A stretch of 36,586 bases of DNA from Crocinitomicaceae bacterium (lineage in GTDB: Bacteria; Bacteroidota; Bacteroidia; Flavobacteriales_D; Parvicellaceae): NCBI GenBank assembly GCA_002723085.1, contig PBNK01000023.1, positions 1 to 36,586 of the forward strand, in the 5' to 3' direction. Position numbers and translations under genes: made by a program. Shown here in pieces: positions 8,584-17,009 of the stretch (within the stretch, counting starts at the first letter, position 1; every line of letters starts with the position of its first letter). The notes under the pieces are model-generated. The model ran no database searches. It was not told the DNA's origin and was given only the letters and a program-made list of their open reading frames with translations.

Positions 8584-11142
8584 ATGGATGCTAAATTTTC
8601 ACCAAGAGTAAAAGATGTAATTAGTTACAGTAGAGAGGAAGCGCTTAGATTAGGGCATGATTATATTGGTGTTGAGCATCTTTTATTGGGAATTATTAGG
8701 GAAGGTGAAGGTTTAGCAATGAAAATTATTAAATCGTCAGGAATTGACTCTAAAGATTTACGAAAAAAACTAGAATCTAAATTAGATTCAGGTCAATCTG
8801 ATAGCTCAAAAAATAGTGGAAATATTCCTCTTCTAAAACAAGCTGAAAAAGTCCTAAAAATAACTTATTTAGAAGCTAAGCTTTTTAAAAGCAATATGAT
8901 TGGAACTGAACATTTACTATTATCTATTTTAAAAGAGGACAACAATTTAGCTGCTAAAATATTAAATGACTACAAAATAGATTATGATTCCATAAAAGAT
9001 GAACTAGACACCATTTTAGAATCTGGTTATAAAACAAAACCAGAAGCAAAACATCCTGAATCAGCGGATGAAGATGATGGTCAAGATGAAGAAAGTTTCT
9101 CAAGCAGCGGAAGTTCTAAAAAACCTTCTGACACTAAATCCAAAACACCTGTTTTAGATAATTTTGGAAGAGATTTAACAAGGTTTGCAGAAGATGGAAA
9201 ACTAGATCCAATTGTTGGGAGAGAAAAAGAAATTGAAAGAGTTTCTCAAATATTATCAAGAAGAAAGAAAAATAATCCTTTATTAATTGGTGAACCTGGA
9301 GTAGGTAAATCAGCAATTGCTGAAGGACTAGCATTAAGAATTGTTCAACGAAAGGTTTCGAGAGTACTTTTTAACAAAAGAATTGTTTCATTAGACTTAG
9401 CTTCATTAGTTGCTGGCACTAAATACCGTGGCCAATTTGAAGAAAGAATGAAAGCAGTAATGAATGAATTAGAAAAATCTCCTGACATAATTCTTTTCAT
9501 TGATGAAATACATACGATTGTTGGTGCTGGTGGTGCTTCAGGGTCTTTAGATGCTTCAAACATGTTTAAACCCGCATTAGCAAGAGGTGAATTACAATGT
9601 ATTGGAGCAACTACTTTAGACGAATACAGACAATACATTGAAAAAGATGGAGCTTTAGAAAGAAGATTTCAAAAAGTAATTGTTGAGCCAACCTCAATTG
9701 ATGAAACACTTCAAATCTTAAACAACATTAAAGAAAAATATGAAGACCATCATAATGTAGAATATACAGATGAAGCAATTAAATCTTGCGTTTTGTTAAC
9801 CGAACGCTACATTTCTGACAGACACCTACCAGACAAAGCAATTGATGCGTTAGATGAAGTGGGATCAAGAGTTCATATTACAAATATAAATGTTCCAGAA
9901 TCAATTATAACAATTGAAAAAAATATTGAAGAAGTAAAAATTGAAAAAAACAAAGTTGTAAGAAGTCAACAATATGAAGAAGCTGCTAGACTTAGAGACT
10001 CAGAAAGAAAATTAAACGATCAACTTGATGCTGCAAAAAAGAAATGGGAAGAAGACAGTAAGTCACACAGGCAATTAGTTTCTGAAGAGAATGTAGCAGA
10101 AGTAGTAGCTATGATGACAGGAATACCCGTTCAAAAAGTTGCTGAAAAAGAAAGTGGCAAGCTTATGAATATGGGAAAATCTATTGGAGGAACTGTCATA
10201 GGTCAGGATGATGCCATAAAAAAAGTGGTTAAAGCAATTCAAAGAAACAGAGTTGGACTTAAAGACCCTAACAAACCTGTTGGGTCATTTATATTTTTAG
10301 GCCCAACTGGTGTTGGAAAAACTCAACTTTGTAAAGTGTTATCAAAATATCTTTTTGACAATGAAGATGCCCTTATAAGAATTGACATGAGTGAATATAT
10401 GGAGAAATTTGCGGTTTCAAGACTTATCGGTGCACCTCCAGGATATGTTGGTTATGAAGAAGGTGGTCAATTAACTGAAAAAGTTAGACGGAAACCCTAC
10501 TCTATTGTTCTTCTTGATGAAATTGAAAAAGCACATCCAGATGTTTTCAACTTGCTTCTTCAGGCTTTAGATGATGGTAAAATGACTGATAGTTTAGGTA
10601 GAAATATAGATTTCAAAAACTGTATAATCATAATGACTTCAAATATTGGAGCTAGGCAACTTCAAGATTTTGGAACCGGTGTTGGTTTTGGGACAGAAGC
10701 TAGAAATAAGAGCAATCAAGAAAACCAAAATAGTGTTATTGAAAATGCATTAAAAAAAGCTTTTGCACCTGAGTTTTTAAATAGAATTGATGATGTTGTC
10801 ATTTTTAACTCTTTAAGTAAAGATCATATAATGAAAATCATTGATATAGAGTTAGATAAATTATTCTCCAGAATTAATGACCTAGGCTATGAAATCAAAT
10901 TAACTTCTAAGGCAAAAAATTATATTGCGGATAAAGGATTTGATGAAAAATATGGTGCAAGACCATTAAATAGAGCTGTTCAAAAATACATTGAAGACCC
11001 ATTAGCTGAAGAAATCATTCAAAAAAATGTTAAAGAAGGTGACATTATTCAGTTAGACTTTAATGATAAAAAAGAGGAAATTACAGTAACTGTAAAGAAA
11101 AACAAACCTAAAATGACTAAAAAGAAAGAAAAAGAAGATTAG
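8584..11142 (+). CDS. clpC: ATP-dependent Clp protease ATP-binding subunit ClpC
   Basis: Hsp100/AAA+ unfoldase that feeds substrates to ClpP. Residues 1-150 hold the two N-terminal Clp repeats; an acidic/Ser-rich linker (about 155-190) follows. The first AAA+ module has Walker A GEPGVGKS at 236-243 and Walker B ILFIDEIHT. A middle coiled-coil (about 430-500) contains a UVR-like segment QQYEEAARLRDSERKL, typical of ClpC rather than ClpA or ClpB. The second AAA+ module has Walker A GPTGVGKT at 573-580. The tripeptide VGF at 700-702 fits the ClpP-docking loop, supporting a protease partner. A Lys-rich tail ends the protein. The stop overlaps the convergent rhomboid stop by 4 bp. Confidence 0.97.
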   Translation: MDAKFSPRVKDVISYSREEALRLGHDYIGVEHLLLGIIREGEGLAMKIIKSSGIDSKDLRKKLESKLDSGQSDSSKNSGNIPLLKQAEKVLKITYLEAKLFKSNMIGTEHLLLSILKEDNNLAAKILNDYKIDYDSIKDELDTILESGYKTKPEAKHPESADEDDGQDEESFSSSGSSKKPSDTKSKTPVLDNFGRDLTRFAEDGKLDPIVGREKEIERVSQILSRRKKNNPLLIGEPGVGKSAIAEGLALRIVQRKVSRVLFNKRIVSLDLASLVAGTKYRGQFEERMKAVMNELEKSPDIILFIDEIHTIVGAGGASGSLDASNMFKPALARGELQCIGATTLDEYRQYIEKDGALERRFQKVIVEPTSIDETLQILNNIKEKYEDHHNVEYTDEAIKSCVLLTERYISDRHLPDKAIDALDEVGSRVHITNINVPESIITIEKNIEEVKIEKNKVVRSQQYEEAARLRDSERKLNDQLDAAKKKWEEDSKSHRQLVSEENVAEVVAMMTGIPVQKVAEKESGKLMNMGKSIGGTVIGQDDAIKKVVKAIQRNRVGLKDPNKPVGSFIFLGPTGVGKTQLCKVLSKYLFDNEDALIRIDMSEYMEKFAVSRLIGAPPGYVGYEEGGQLTEKVRRKPYSIVLLDEIEKAHPDVFNLLLQALDDGKMTDSLGRNIDFKNCIIIMTSNIGARQLQDFGTGVGFGTEARNKSNQENQNSVIENALKKAFAPEFLNRIDDVVIFNSLSKDHIMKIIDIELDKLFSRINDLGYEIKLTSKAKNYIADKGFDEKYGARPLNRAVQKYIEDPLAEEIIQKNVKEGDIIQLDFNDKKEEITVTVKKNKPKMTKKKEKED

Positions 11143-11792
11143 TCTTCATCATTGAACATCCCCTCAAAATCGGGGGGTTCAATACCAAGTTCCTCTTCAA
11201 TTTCCCATTGTGCTTTTTCTCTTTTAAAAGTCTCTCCTTCATTTTTATAAAAAATAGCCAAAATAATTCCAGTAATTGAACCTAATAAATGGCTTTCAAA
11301 ACTTATTTTCCAATCATAAGGGAAAATTCCCCAAACCATGCTTCCATATAAAAAAACAACAAATAACGCAACAGTTAATAGCCTTCCATCAGATCTAAAA
11401 ACACCACTAAAGAAAATAAAAAATAAAAGACTATACAAAACCCCACTTATACCAATGTGATATGATGGTCTTCCAGAAATCCAAACAAAAAGACCAGTAA
11501 TTAACCAAGAAAGAATAAAAATCTTTAATCCAATTGGCTGATAAAAATAAAATAATGCCCAACCCATTATTAATAAAGGAATGGAATTATTCATTATATG
11601 GTTAAAATCTTCTGGAGAATGAATTAAAGGAGCTGTTAAAATTCCTAAAAATCCTGACCATGTTCTTGGAAAGATACCAAATTGAGCTAAGTTTAAATTA
11701 TACTTAACATTTAAAAAATGAATAACCCATAGTATAAGAATAAGCAAAAGAATGCCCCAAGGTTTAAAAAAAACTTGGAAAAACTCTTTCAT
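11139..11792 (-). CDS. Rhomboid family intramembrane serine protease
   Basis: Membrane protease cleaving transmembrane segments. The catalytic dyad is visible: Ser116 in GISGVLYS (GxSG motif) and His168 in the later helix ESHLLGSITG. About six hydrophobic segments span residues 12-185. The cytosolic C-terminus (186-217) is charged and acidic, ending DFEGMFNDED. It is the last gene of a leftward cluster with htpG and a J-domain protein, starting 9 bp after the latter's stop, and converges on clpC with a 4-bp overlap. The context suggests membrane-protein quality control, but the substrate is unknown. Confidence 0.92.
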   Translation of the reverse strand: MKEFFQVFFKPWGILLLILILWVIHFLNVKYNLNLAQFGIFPRTWSGFLGILTAPLIHSPEDFNHIMNNSIPLLIMGWALFYFYQPIGLKIFILSWLITGLFVWISGRPSYHIGISGVLYSLLFFIFFSGVFRSDGRLLTVALFVVFLYGSMVWGIFPYDWKISFESHLLGSITGIILAIFYKNEGETFKREKAQWEIEEELGIEPPDFEGMFNDED

Positions 11793-11801
11793 TTATTTAT
11801 T

Positions 11802-12578
11802 CTATTTAAATCCACGTTCTTTTTTTATTGTTTCGTAAGCTTCTTGAATTTTTTGAAACTTTTCTTTAGCAGCTAATTGTTGTTCTTCTCCAAGTTGAGA
11901 AAACTTATCAGGATGATGTTTAATTGCCATTTTCCTATATGCCTTTTTAACTTCATCATTTGTACTATCCTTTGAAATTGCCAATACCCTAAATGCATTT
12001 GCAGCATCTTTATAAAACATTGACTTAACCTGATTGAACTCTTCATCAGAAATCTTAAAAAAGTTCGCTATTCGATTAATCAACTCAACTTCTTTAGATG
12101 AAACATGCCCATCAGCTTGAGCAATTCCAAATAAGTACTGGATTAAAAGTAATCGCTGTTGAATTGGCATTACAGAAGAAATAGTTTGACAAACTTCAGA
12201 TATATTAAAATCTTTTTGAAGTATATTCTTAAACTCACTAATGTACTTTGAAGCTAATTGGTTGCTAAATTGTTGTTTAAAAAACTGTTTAACATATTCA
12301 AGTTCAGATTTTAAAATTTTACCGTCAGCCTTCATAACTGCAGCAGAAAGAATTAAAAGTGCTGTTGCGAAATCATTTTGACTTAATCTTGAAGTATAAT
12401 AATTTGCATCATACTGACGATAACTTCTTCCAGATTGACCGGAAGAAGTTCCCGTAACCCTTACCCTATCAAATGCTGAACCAATAAAATAACCAATTAT
12501 TGCTCCAAAAATTCTACCTCTTGATAAAACAAAACCAAGAATACTTCCAATTAAAGCCCCAAATCCAATATTAAACAC
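11802..12578 (-). CDS. DjlA-like co-chaperone: glycine-zipper membrane anchor, TerB and J domain
   Basis: Membrane-anchored Hsp70 co-chaperone of the DjlA type. Residues 1-36 are Gly-rich and hydrophobic (GFGALIGSILGF, GAIIGYFIGSAF), consistent with an oligomerising anchor. Residues 68-190 form a TerB-like helical domain with acidic loops KADGKI (Asp85) and QADGHVS (Asp156), which could bind metal. Residues 193-258 are a J domain with the essential HPD at 222-224. Six bases separate it from htpG upstream and nine from the rhomboid gene downstream, so all three are likely cotranscribed. An Hsp90-J-protein pairing implies handover of clients between DnaK and HtpG, which is inference. Confidence 0.9.
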   Translation of the reverse strand: MFNIGFGALIGSILGFVLSRGRIFGAIIGYFIGSAFDRVRVTGTSSGQSGRSYRQYDANYYTSRLSQNDFATALLILSAAVMKADGKILKSELEYVKQFFKQQFSNQLASKYISEFKNILQKDFNISEVCQTISSVMPIQQRLLLIQYLFGIAQADGHVSSKEVELINRIANFFKISDEEFNQVKSMFYKDAANAFRVLAISKDSTNDEVKKAYRKMAIKHHPDKFSQLGEEQQLAAKEKFQKIQEAYETIKKERGFK

Positions 12579-12584
12579 TAATTG

Positions 12585-14471
12585 CTAACTTTTAATTAAT
12601 TCAAAACTCCTTTCTACAAATTCAGAAAGATTTTTACCTTTTAACAACCCATGTGACAACAAAGCTAAATCTACAGCTTGTTTAGCCAAAGCTGTTTGCT
12701 TTTTACCTTTTGATTCGACAATTTTTGAAGTCAATGGATGATTTGAATTAACTACTAAATTATACATTTCTGGTAAATTACCCATCATATTCATACCTCC
12801 ACCAACAGCTTGTTGTTCTTTCATTCTTCTCATGAATTCACTTTGAGTAATTAAAACCGGCTTTTCGGTCTCACTTAAACTTTCAACTTGTATTACAAAT
12901 TTTTCTTTTTCTACTGTTTTCTCAAAAATTGGCTGAAGAGAATCTTCTTGCTCCTTAGATAATTTTGAAGGAATAGTCTCTTCTTTAGCTATAATATTAT
13001 CAATAGTATCAGCATCAACTCTAGCAAATGAAACTCCCATTTCTTGTTCAGCTTTTGTAATGTAATGTGAAGCTAAAGGTCCATCAAGAATAAGTACATC
13101 ATAGCCTTTATCCTTGGCATTCTTTATTAATGCATGGTGCTCATCTGCATCATGAGTATATAAATAAACAAGTTTATCATTTTTATCAGTTTGAGCTGTT
13201 TTTACTTTATCCTTATATTCTTCAGTAGTAAAATATTTACCATCAGTATTTTTCAAAAGATTAAAAGATTTTACTTTTTCATTAAATTTCTCATCAGTTA
13301 AAATTCCATATTGAATAAAAACTTGTATATCGTCCCACTTTTTCTCAAAATCTTCTCTATCTTTTTTAAACATTCCTGAAAGTTTATCAGCAACCTTTTT
13401 GGTGATATGATTAGATATTTTTCTTACGTTACTATCACTTTGCAAATAAGATCTTGAAACATTTAATGGTATATCAGGTGAATCAATAACGCCATGTAAT
13501 AATGTTAAGAATTCTGGAACAATATTTTCAACTGAATCTGTAATAAACACTTGATTACTATACAATTGAATTTTATTCTTTTGAAGTTCAATTTGGTTTT
13601 TCAATCTTGGGAAATATAAAATACCAGTTAGATTAAAAGGATAATCAACATTTAAATGAATATGAAATAAAGGGTCTTCAGTAAAAGGATACAACTCGTT
13701 ATAAAAAGACTTATAATCTTCATCTTTTAAATCAACAGGTTTTTTAATCCACGCAGGTTGAGTATTGTTTATAATATTAGGGACCTCAATTGAAACCTTC
13801 TCTATATTACCGTCCTTATCTTTTTTACCTTTTGGATCATCTATTGACTCTTGTTTAGTTCCAAACTCCACTTCAACTGGTAGAAACTTACAATACTTAT
13901 TAAGAATTTCTCTAATTCTATTTTCTTCTAAAAATTCTTTTGAATCTTTAGATATGTGAAGTACAATATCTGTTCCTCTATCATCTTTTTTAATTTCAGT
14001 TAGCTCATATTCAGGATTACCATTAGATTCCCATTGAACTGGAGAAGATTTTGGTTTATATGATTTAGTTTGAATTTGAACTTTATCAGAAACCATAAAT
14101 GAAGAATAAAAGCCAAGTCCAAAATGTCCAATAATAGACTTTGGGTCTTTGTCTTTATATTTTTCTAAAAACTCTTCAGCTCCAGAAAAAGCAACTTCAT
14201 TAATGTATTTATTAACTTCTTCTGAAGTCATTCCAATACCATTATCTCTTATTGTCAAAGTTTTTTTCTTTGTATCAAGTATAACTTTTACCTTTAAATC
14301 AGAAAAATCACCTTTGGCTTCGCCAGCTGCTGACAAAGTCATTAATTTTTGTGATGCATCAACAGCATTTGACACCAATTCCCTAACAAAAATTTCTGTA
14401 TCAGAATACAAGAATTTTTTTATGATTGGAAAAATATTTTCAGTTTGTACGTTAATTGTTCCTTTTTGCAT
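12585..14471 (-). CDS. htpG: Molecular chaperone HtpG (bacterial Hsp90)
   Basis: ATP-dependent homodimeric chaperone that remodels near-native clients. The N-terminal GHKL ATPase shows ELVSNAVDASQKL (catalytic Glu and Mg-binding Asn), DNGIGM and GHFGLGFYS. The middle domain carries the conserved SRSYLQSD region with the ATP-contacting Arg, and the C-terminal part forms the dimerisation domain. Length 628 is usual for the family. The start at 14471 gives the standard N-terminus, a short strand followed by helix 1 and FLYSDTEIF. There is no MEEVD tail, as expected in bacteria. It leads a three-gene leftward operon with a J-domain protein and a rhomboid protease. Confidence 0.97.
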   Translation of the reverse strand: MQKGTINVQTENIFPIIKKFLYSDTEIFVRELVSNAVDASQKLMTLSAAGEAKGDFSDLKVKVILDTKKKTLTIRDNGIGMTSEEVNKYINEVAFSGAEEFLEKYKDKDPKSIIGHFGLGFYSSFMVSDKVQIQTKSYKPKSSPVQWESNGNPEYELTEIKKDDRGTDIVLHISKDSKEFLEENRIREILNKYCKFLPVEVEFGTKQESIDDPKGKKDKDGNIEKVSIEVPNIINNTQPAWIKKPVDLKDEDYKSFYNELYPFTEDPLFHIHLNVDYPFNLTGILYFPRLKNQIELQKNKIQLYSNQVFITDSVENIVPEFLTLLHGVIDSPDIPLNVSRSYLQSDSNVRKISNHITKKVADKLSGMFKKDREDFEKKWDDIQVFIQYGILTDEKFNEKVKSFNLLKNTDGKYFTTEEYKDKVKTAQTDKNDKLVYLYTHDADEHHALIKNAKDKGYDVLILDGPLASHYITKAEQEMGVSFARVDADTIDNIIAKEETIPSKLSKEQEDSLQPIFEKTVEKEKFVIQVESLSETEKPVLITQSEFMRRMKEQQAVGGGMNMMGNLPEMYNLVVNSNHPLTSKIVESKGKKQTALAKQAVDLALLSHGLLKGKNLSEFVERSFELIKS

Positions 14472-14501
14472 TTTAGTTAAATTTAATTACATACACTGTT
14501 A

Positions 14502-14516
14502 TCAAAGGATGTGCCA
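14502..14516 (-). promoter_or_regulatory. Possible promoter element of htpG (imperfect sigma-54-like or -7-like)
   Basis: On the minus strand TGGCAC (plus 14516-14511), five bases, then TTGA (plus 14505-14502), about 30 bases before the htpG ATG. This resembles the sigma-54 pattern TGGCAC-N5-TTGC, but the critical GC of the -12 box reads GA. The same bases include ATCCTTTG, one transposition away from the vegetative TAnnTTTG. Either reading is weak. Confidence 0.25.
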
Positions 14517-14527
14517 TCATATTTTAT

Positions 14528-14558
14528 AAAAAAACCATATGACATTATGGCGGTTTTT
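14528..14558. terminator. Hairpin with flanking A and T runs between htpG and the DivIC-like gene
   Basis: CCATA (14535-14539) pairs with TATGG (14546-14550) around a six-base loop; outer A (14528-14534) and T (14554-14558) runs can extend the stem. On the minus strand the structure ends in a T run of seven, so it could stop the ruvX transcript, which would otherwise continue antisense through the DivIC-like gene into htpG. The rest of 14559-14685 shows no clear feature. Confidence 0.35.
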
Positions 14559-14685
14559 AAAAGCAAATAAGTCATTTGTTCTTAATTTATGTTGTTTAGT
14601 CAGTAAACCTAAACCAACATTTATCTGTGAAAAAATTAATCCCTTTTTGAATAACTATCTTTTATCAATCTATTACATTTATAAT

Positions 14686-14967
14686 GTGAAAAAACATCTT
14701 AAAATTTTCAAGAACAGGTACTTTTATACCTCATTTGCATTATTACTAATCTTATTCATTTTTGAGGACACAAACATATTTAATCTTTACAAAATGAAAA
14801 GTGAACTCAAAGAAATACAAATTCAAAATGCAAATAAGGAGAATGAAATTAAACAAGTTAAACTTAAAACTTATCAATTATCAACTAATAAAGCCGAATT
14901 AGAGAAATTTGCTAGAGAACATTACTTAATGAAAAAAAACGATGAGGTCATTTATTTATTTAAATAA
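14686..14967 (+). CDS. DivIC/FtsB-type septum formation initiator protein
   Basis: Small bitopic cell-division protein expected to join the FtsQ/FtsL-type divisome subcomplex. From a GTG at 14686 the 93-residue product has a basic N-terminus (VKKHLKIFKNR), one transmembrane helix (about 11-29), a coiled coil (LYKMKSELKEIQIQNANKEN, then a Lys/Glu/Gln-rich stretch) and the family C-terminal signature LEKFAREHYLMKKNDEVIYL. A longer frame from an ATG at 14539 would add 49 residues that are Cys-rich, unlike the family and preceded by no promoter I can see, so I prefer the GTG. A near-match to the -7 box (TACATTTA, 14674-14681) directly precedes it. The 3' end overlaps convergent ruvX by 16 bp. Confidence 0.85.
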   Translation: MKKHLKIFKNRYFYTSFALLLILFIFEDTNIFNLYKMKSELKEIQIQNANKENEIKQVKLKTYQLSTNKAELEKFAREHYLMKKNDEVIYLFK

Positions 14968-15359
14968 TCCTGTAATATTATTACAGCTGCTATCTCATCA
15001 ACAACACCTTTCTCCCTCCTTTTCTTTTTACTAATGCCTGACAAAATCATACTTTGTTTAGCAATTTTACTTGTGAACCTTTCATCAATAAAAACAATAT
15101 TCTTTAAAGGAAACTCCTTACTTAATTTCTTTTTAAAGCCTTTAACATGAGAAGTTGAGTCTGTTAAAGTACCATCTAAATTTGTTGGAAATCCTAAAAC
15201 AACTGTATGAACACTATTTTCTGAAAAATAAACATTTAAAAAATCCCAAAGCAAATTGGTTTCAACAGTTTTTAAAGGGTGAGCAATAGAAACTTGGTCA
15301 TCTGAATAAGCTAAACCTGTTCTTTTTAATCCATAGTCTATTGATAAAATTTTCCCCAT
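14952..15359 (-). CDS. ruvX: RuvX/YqgF family pre-16S rRNA nuclease / Holliday-junction resolvase-like protein
   Basis: RNase H-fold nuclease of the YqgF family, involved in 16S rRNA 5'-end maturation in E. coli. The three acidic residues expected for the active site are present: Asp8 in ILSIDYGLKRTG, Glu93 in FIDERFTS and Asp121 in VVDEIAA. The 135-residue length and the DYL end fit. It follows the unrecognised membrane protein gene by 10 bp on the same strand and converges on the DivIC-like gene with a 16-bp overlap. Confidence 0.95.
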   Translation of the reverse strand: MGKILSIDYGLKRTGLAYSDDQVSIAHPLKTVETNLLWDFLNVYFSENSVHTVVLGFPTNLDGTLTDSTSHVKGFKKKLSKEFPLKNIVFIDERFTSKIAKQSMILSGISKKKRREKGVVDEIAAVIILQDYLNK

Positions 15360-15369
15360 AAATTATTGA

Positions 15370-16896
15370 TTAGATCTTTCTTTTGTCAAAAATCATTAAT
15401 AGCGATATAACAAACAATAATAAACCTAACATTTTATATCTAAATAAACCTCCTATTACTGGAGTTGTAAACCCAATTATAATATAAAGTTGAATAGTAA
15501 ACAATAAATTAAATATTAATAAATTCAAGTTTTTAATTTTAATTCTTCTTTTAATAAATAAGAAAATTATTAAAAGAATAAGTCCTAAATTTTCCAATGA
15601 TGCTAATCTAAGCATAATAGAACCTTCACTTATTTGAAATGGTTTCGTAAAAACATTAAAAAGTGAAATTAAAGATGATTTTAGAAATTCGAGAGTTGAT
15701 TTATCACTAATAATGGGCAAATCATAATAACTGCCAGCTTTTTTGTAGGCGTCTAAAAAGTAACATGAAAATAAAGAATCGGTAATAAAAAAGTCAGAAT
15801 ATAGACCATTACTTACAATTTGATATTCTAGTCCAGGTTTAATCATTAATAATGATGAATCAATTCTATTATTTCCCTTATTAAAGTAAGGGGTTTCATA
15901 GTCACTTACATCATCTTTAAACCTAACAAGCCTTTTAAAATTATTTTGATCAAATTGAACATAATAATGCCCTCCATATGAAATTCTTTCTTGTTCATTT
16001 CTTTTATTGTTTAGATTATTAATAACATAAGTATTTATAGAATTATTATTGAAAAAAAGAATTGAAAAAACTAAAATTGAAAATAAGTATTTAAATAAAA
16101 TAAGTCTTTTAGAATGAGAGAAAATTAAAAATATAAATGCAATAGGAATAAGAATAATGATTATATAATATTTAGTTATAAATAAAAGAAATATTGAATA
16201 GATAAGACCTAATATATATCTCCATTCAAATTGTTTTTTTGAAATTTTAATTAATGAATAAATAAAAATCCCAAAACTAAATACTATTAACCCTTCCTTT
16301 AAGATTCCCGATGACCATATCAAAATACAAGGCAATAAAAAAACAACTATAATAAATAATTTAAAATTTGAATTAGGGATAAAAGGTAAATATGTTTTAT
16401 AAATCAAAAAACAACCTATAAAAGAAAGAAAACACATAAAAATAACATGGATATTTATATATCCAAATGAAAAAATCCTAACAATAGAATTAAATTTTGT
16501 TATTGTTCTATGATTTGATAATGTATTGTTATTCGTATTTGTTAAGTCAGAATAAAAATTTGATTGATATTTCCAATTCATAGTACTATCTACATAACAT
16601 TTTAAATCTTGATCCTCATCATTATATCCAGTTAATAGTTGAAGGAAATGAATAGGGTTATTATATAATGATTGATGAATATGCTTACTATCATTAAAAT
16701 ATTTATATATATCTGAATTATTTTGATCATCGTAATAATTTTTATAAATAAAATTTAATGAAACACCAATAGATATTTTTGTAATAAAAATTAGTATTAG
16801 GATTTTCTTAGGTAGTAAATTATCATCAAAAAACTTTGACTTTTTGATAATAAAAACAAAGACCGCCAAGTAAAAAACAAATAATATCCAACTCAT
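15370..16896 (-). CDS. Unrecognised polytopic membrane protein (possible surface-polysaccharide polymerase type)
   Basis: A 508-residue protein with about 10-12 hydrophobic segments and very high Ile/Leu/Phe/Asn content. I do not recognise a named family with confidence. After the second segment comes a hydrophilic loop (about 53-135) containing NSDIYKYF. Near residue 190 is LLPCILIWSSGILKEGL, which recalls the 'P..i.W.sgi.KE' region of Bacteroidota EpsG/Wzy-like or ArnT-like membrane proteins. A second soluble loop spans about 285-385. The C-terminus reads FTTPVIGGLFRYKMLGLLL before the last helix. It may act in envelope polysaccharide assembly, consistent with a glycosyltransferase gene nearby on the other strand, but this is a guess. 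It precedes ruvX by 10 bp, probably on one transcript. Confidence 0.85.
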   Translation of the reverse strand: MSWILFVFYLAVFVFIIKKSKFFDDNLLPKKILILIFITKISIGVSLNFIYKNYYDDQNNSDIYKYFNDSKHIHQSLYNNPIHFLQLLTGYNDEDQDLKCYVDSTMNWKYQSNFYSDLTNTNNNTLSNHRTITKFNSIVRIFSFGYINIHVIFMCFLSFIGCFLIYKTYLPFIPNSNFKLFIIVVFLLPCILIWSSGILKEGLIVFSFGIFIYSLIKISKKQFEWRYILGLIYSIFLLFITKYYIIIILIPIAFIFLIFSHSKRLILFKYLFSILVFSILFFNNNSINTYVINNLNNKRNEQERISYGGHYYVQFDQNNFKRLVRFKDDVSDYETPYFNKGNNRIDSSLLMIKPGLEYQIVSNGLYSDFFITDSLFSCYFLDAYKKAGSYYDLPIISDKSTLEFLKSSLISLFNVFTKPFQISEGSIMLRLASLENLGLILLIIFLFIKRRIKIKNLNLLIFNLLFTIQLYIIIGFTTPVIGGLFRYKMLGLLLFVISLLMIFDKRKI

Positions 16897-17009
16897 TTTA
16901 ATGAATATAATTAACTAAATATAATTATTATATAATCTAATAAACATCACACTTAAAATATAATTACATACCTTCGAATAAGAAATATTATTGAATATTT
17001 AAACTTAAA

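Noticed and set aside
9134-9638. Antisense frames inside clpC
   Set aside because: Low-complexity or motif-free translations opposite strongly conserved AAA+ motifs.
14539-14685. N-terminal extension of the DivIC-like protein from an upstream ATG
   Set aside because: The 49 extra residues are Cys-rich and unlike the family; the GTG at 14686 gives the usual length and N-terminus.
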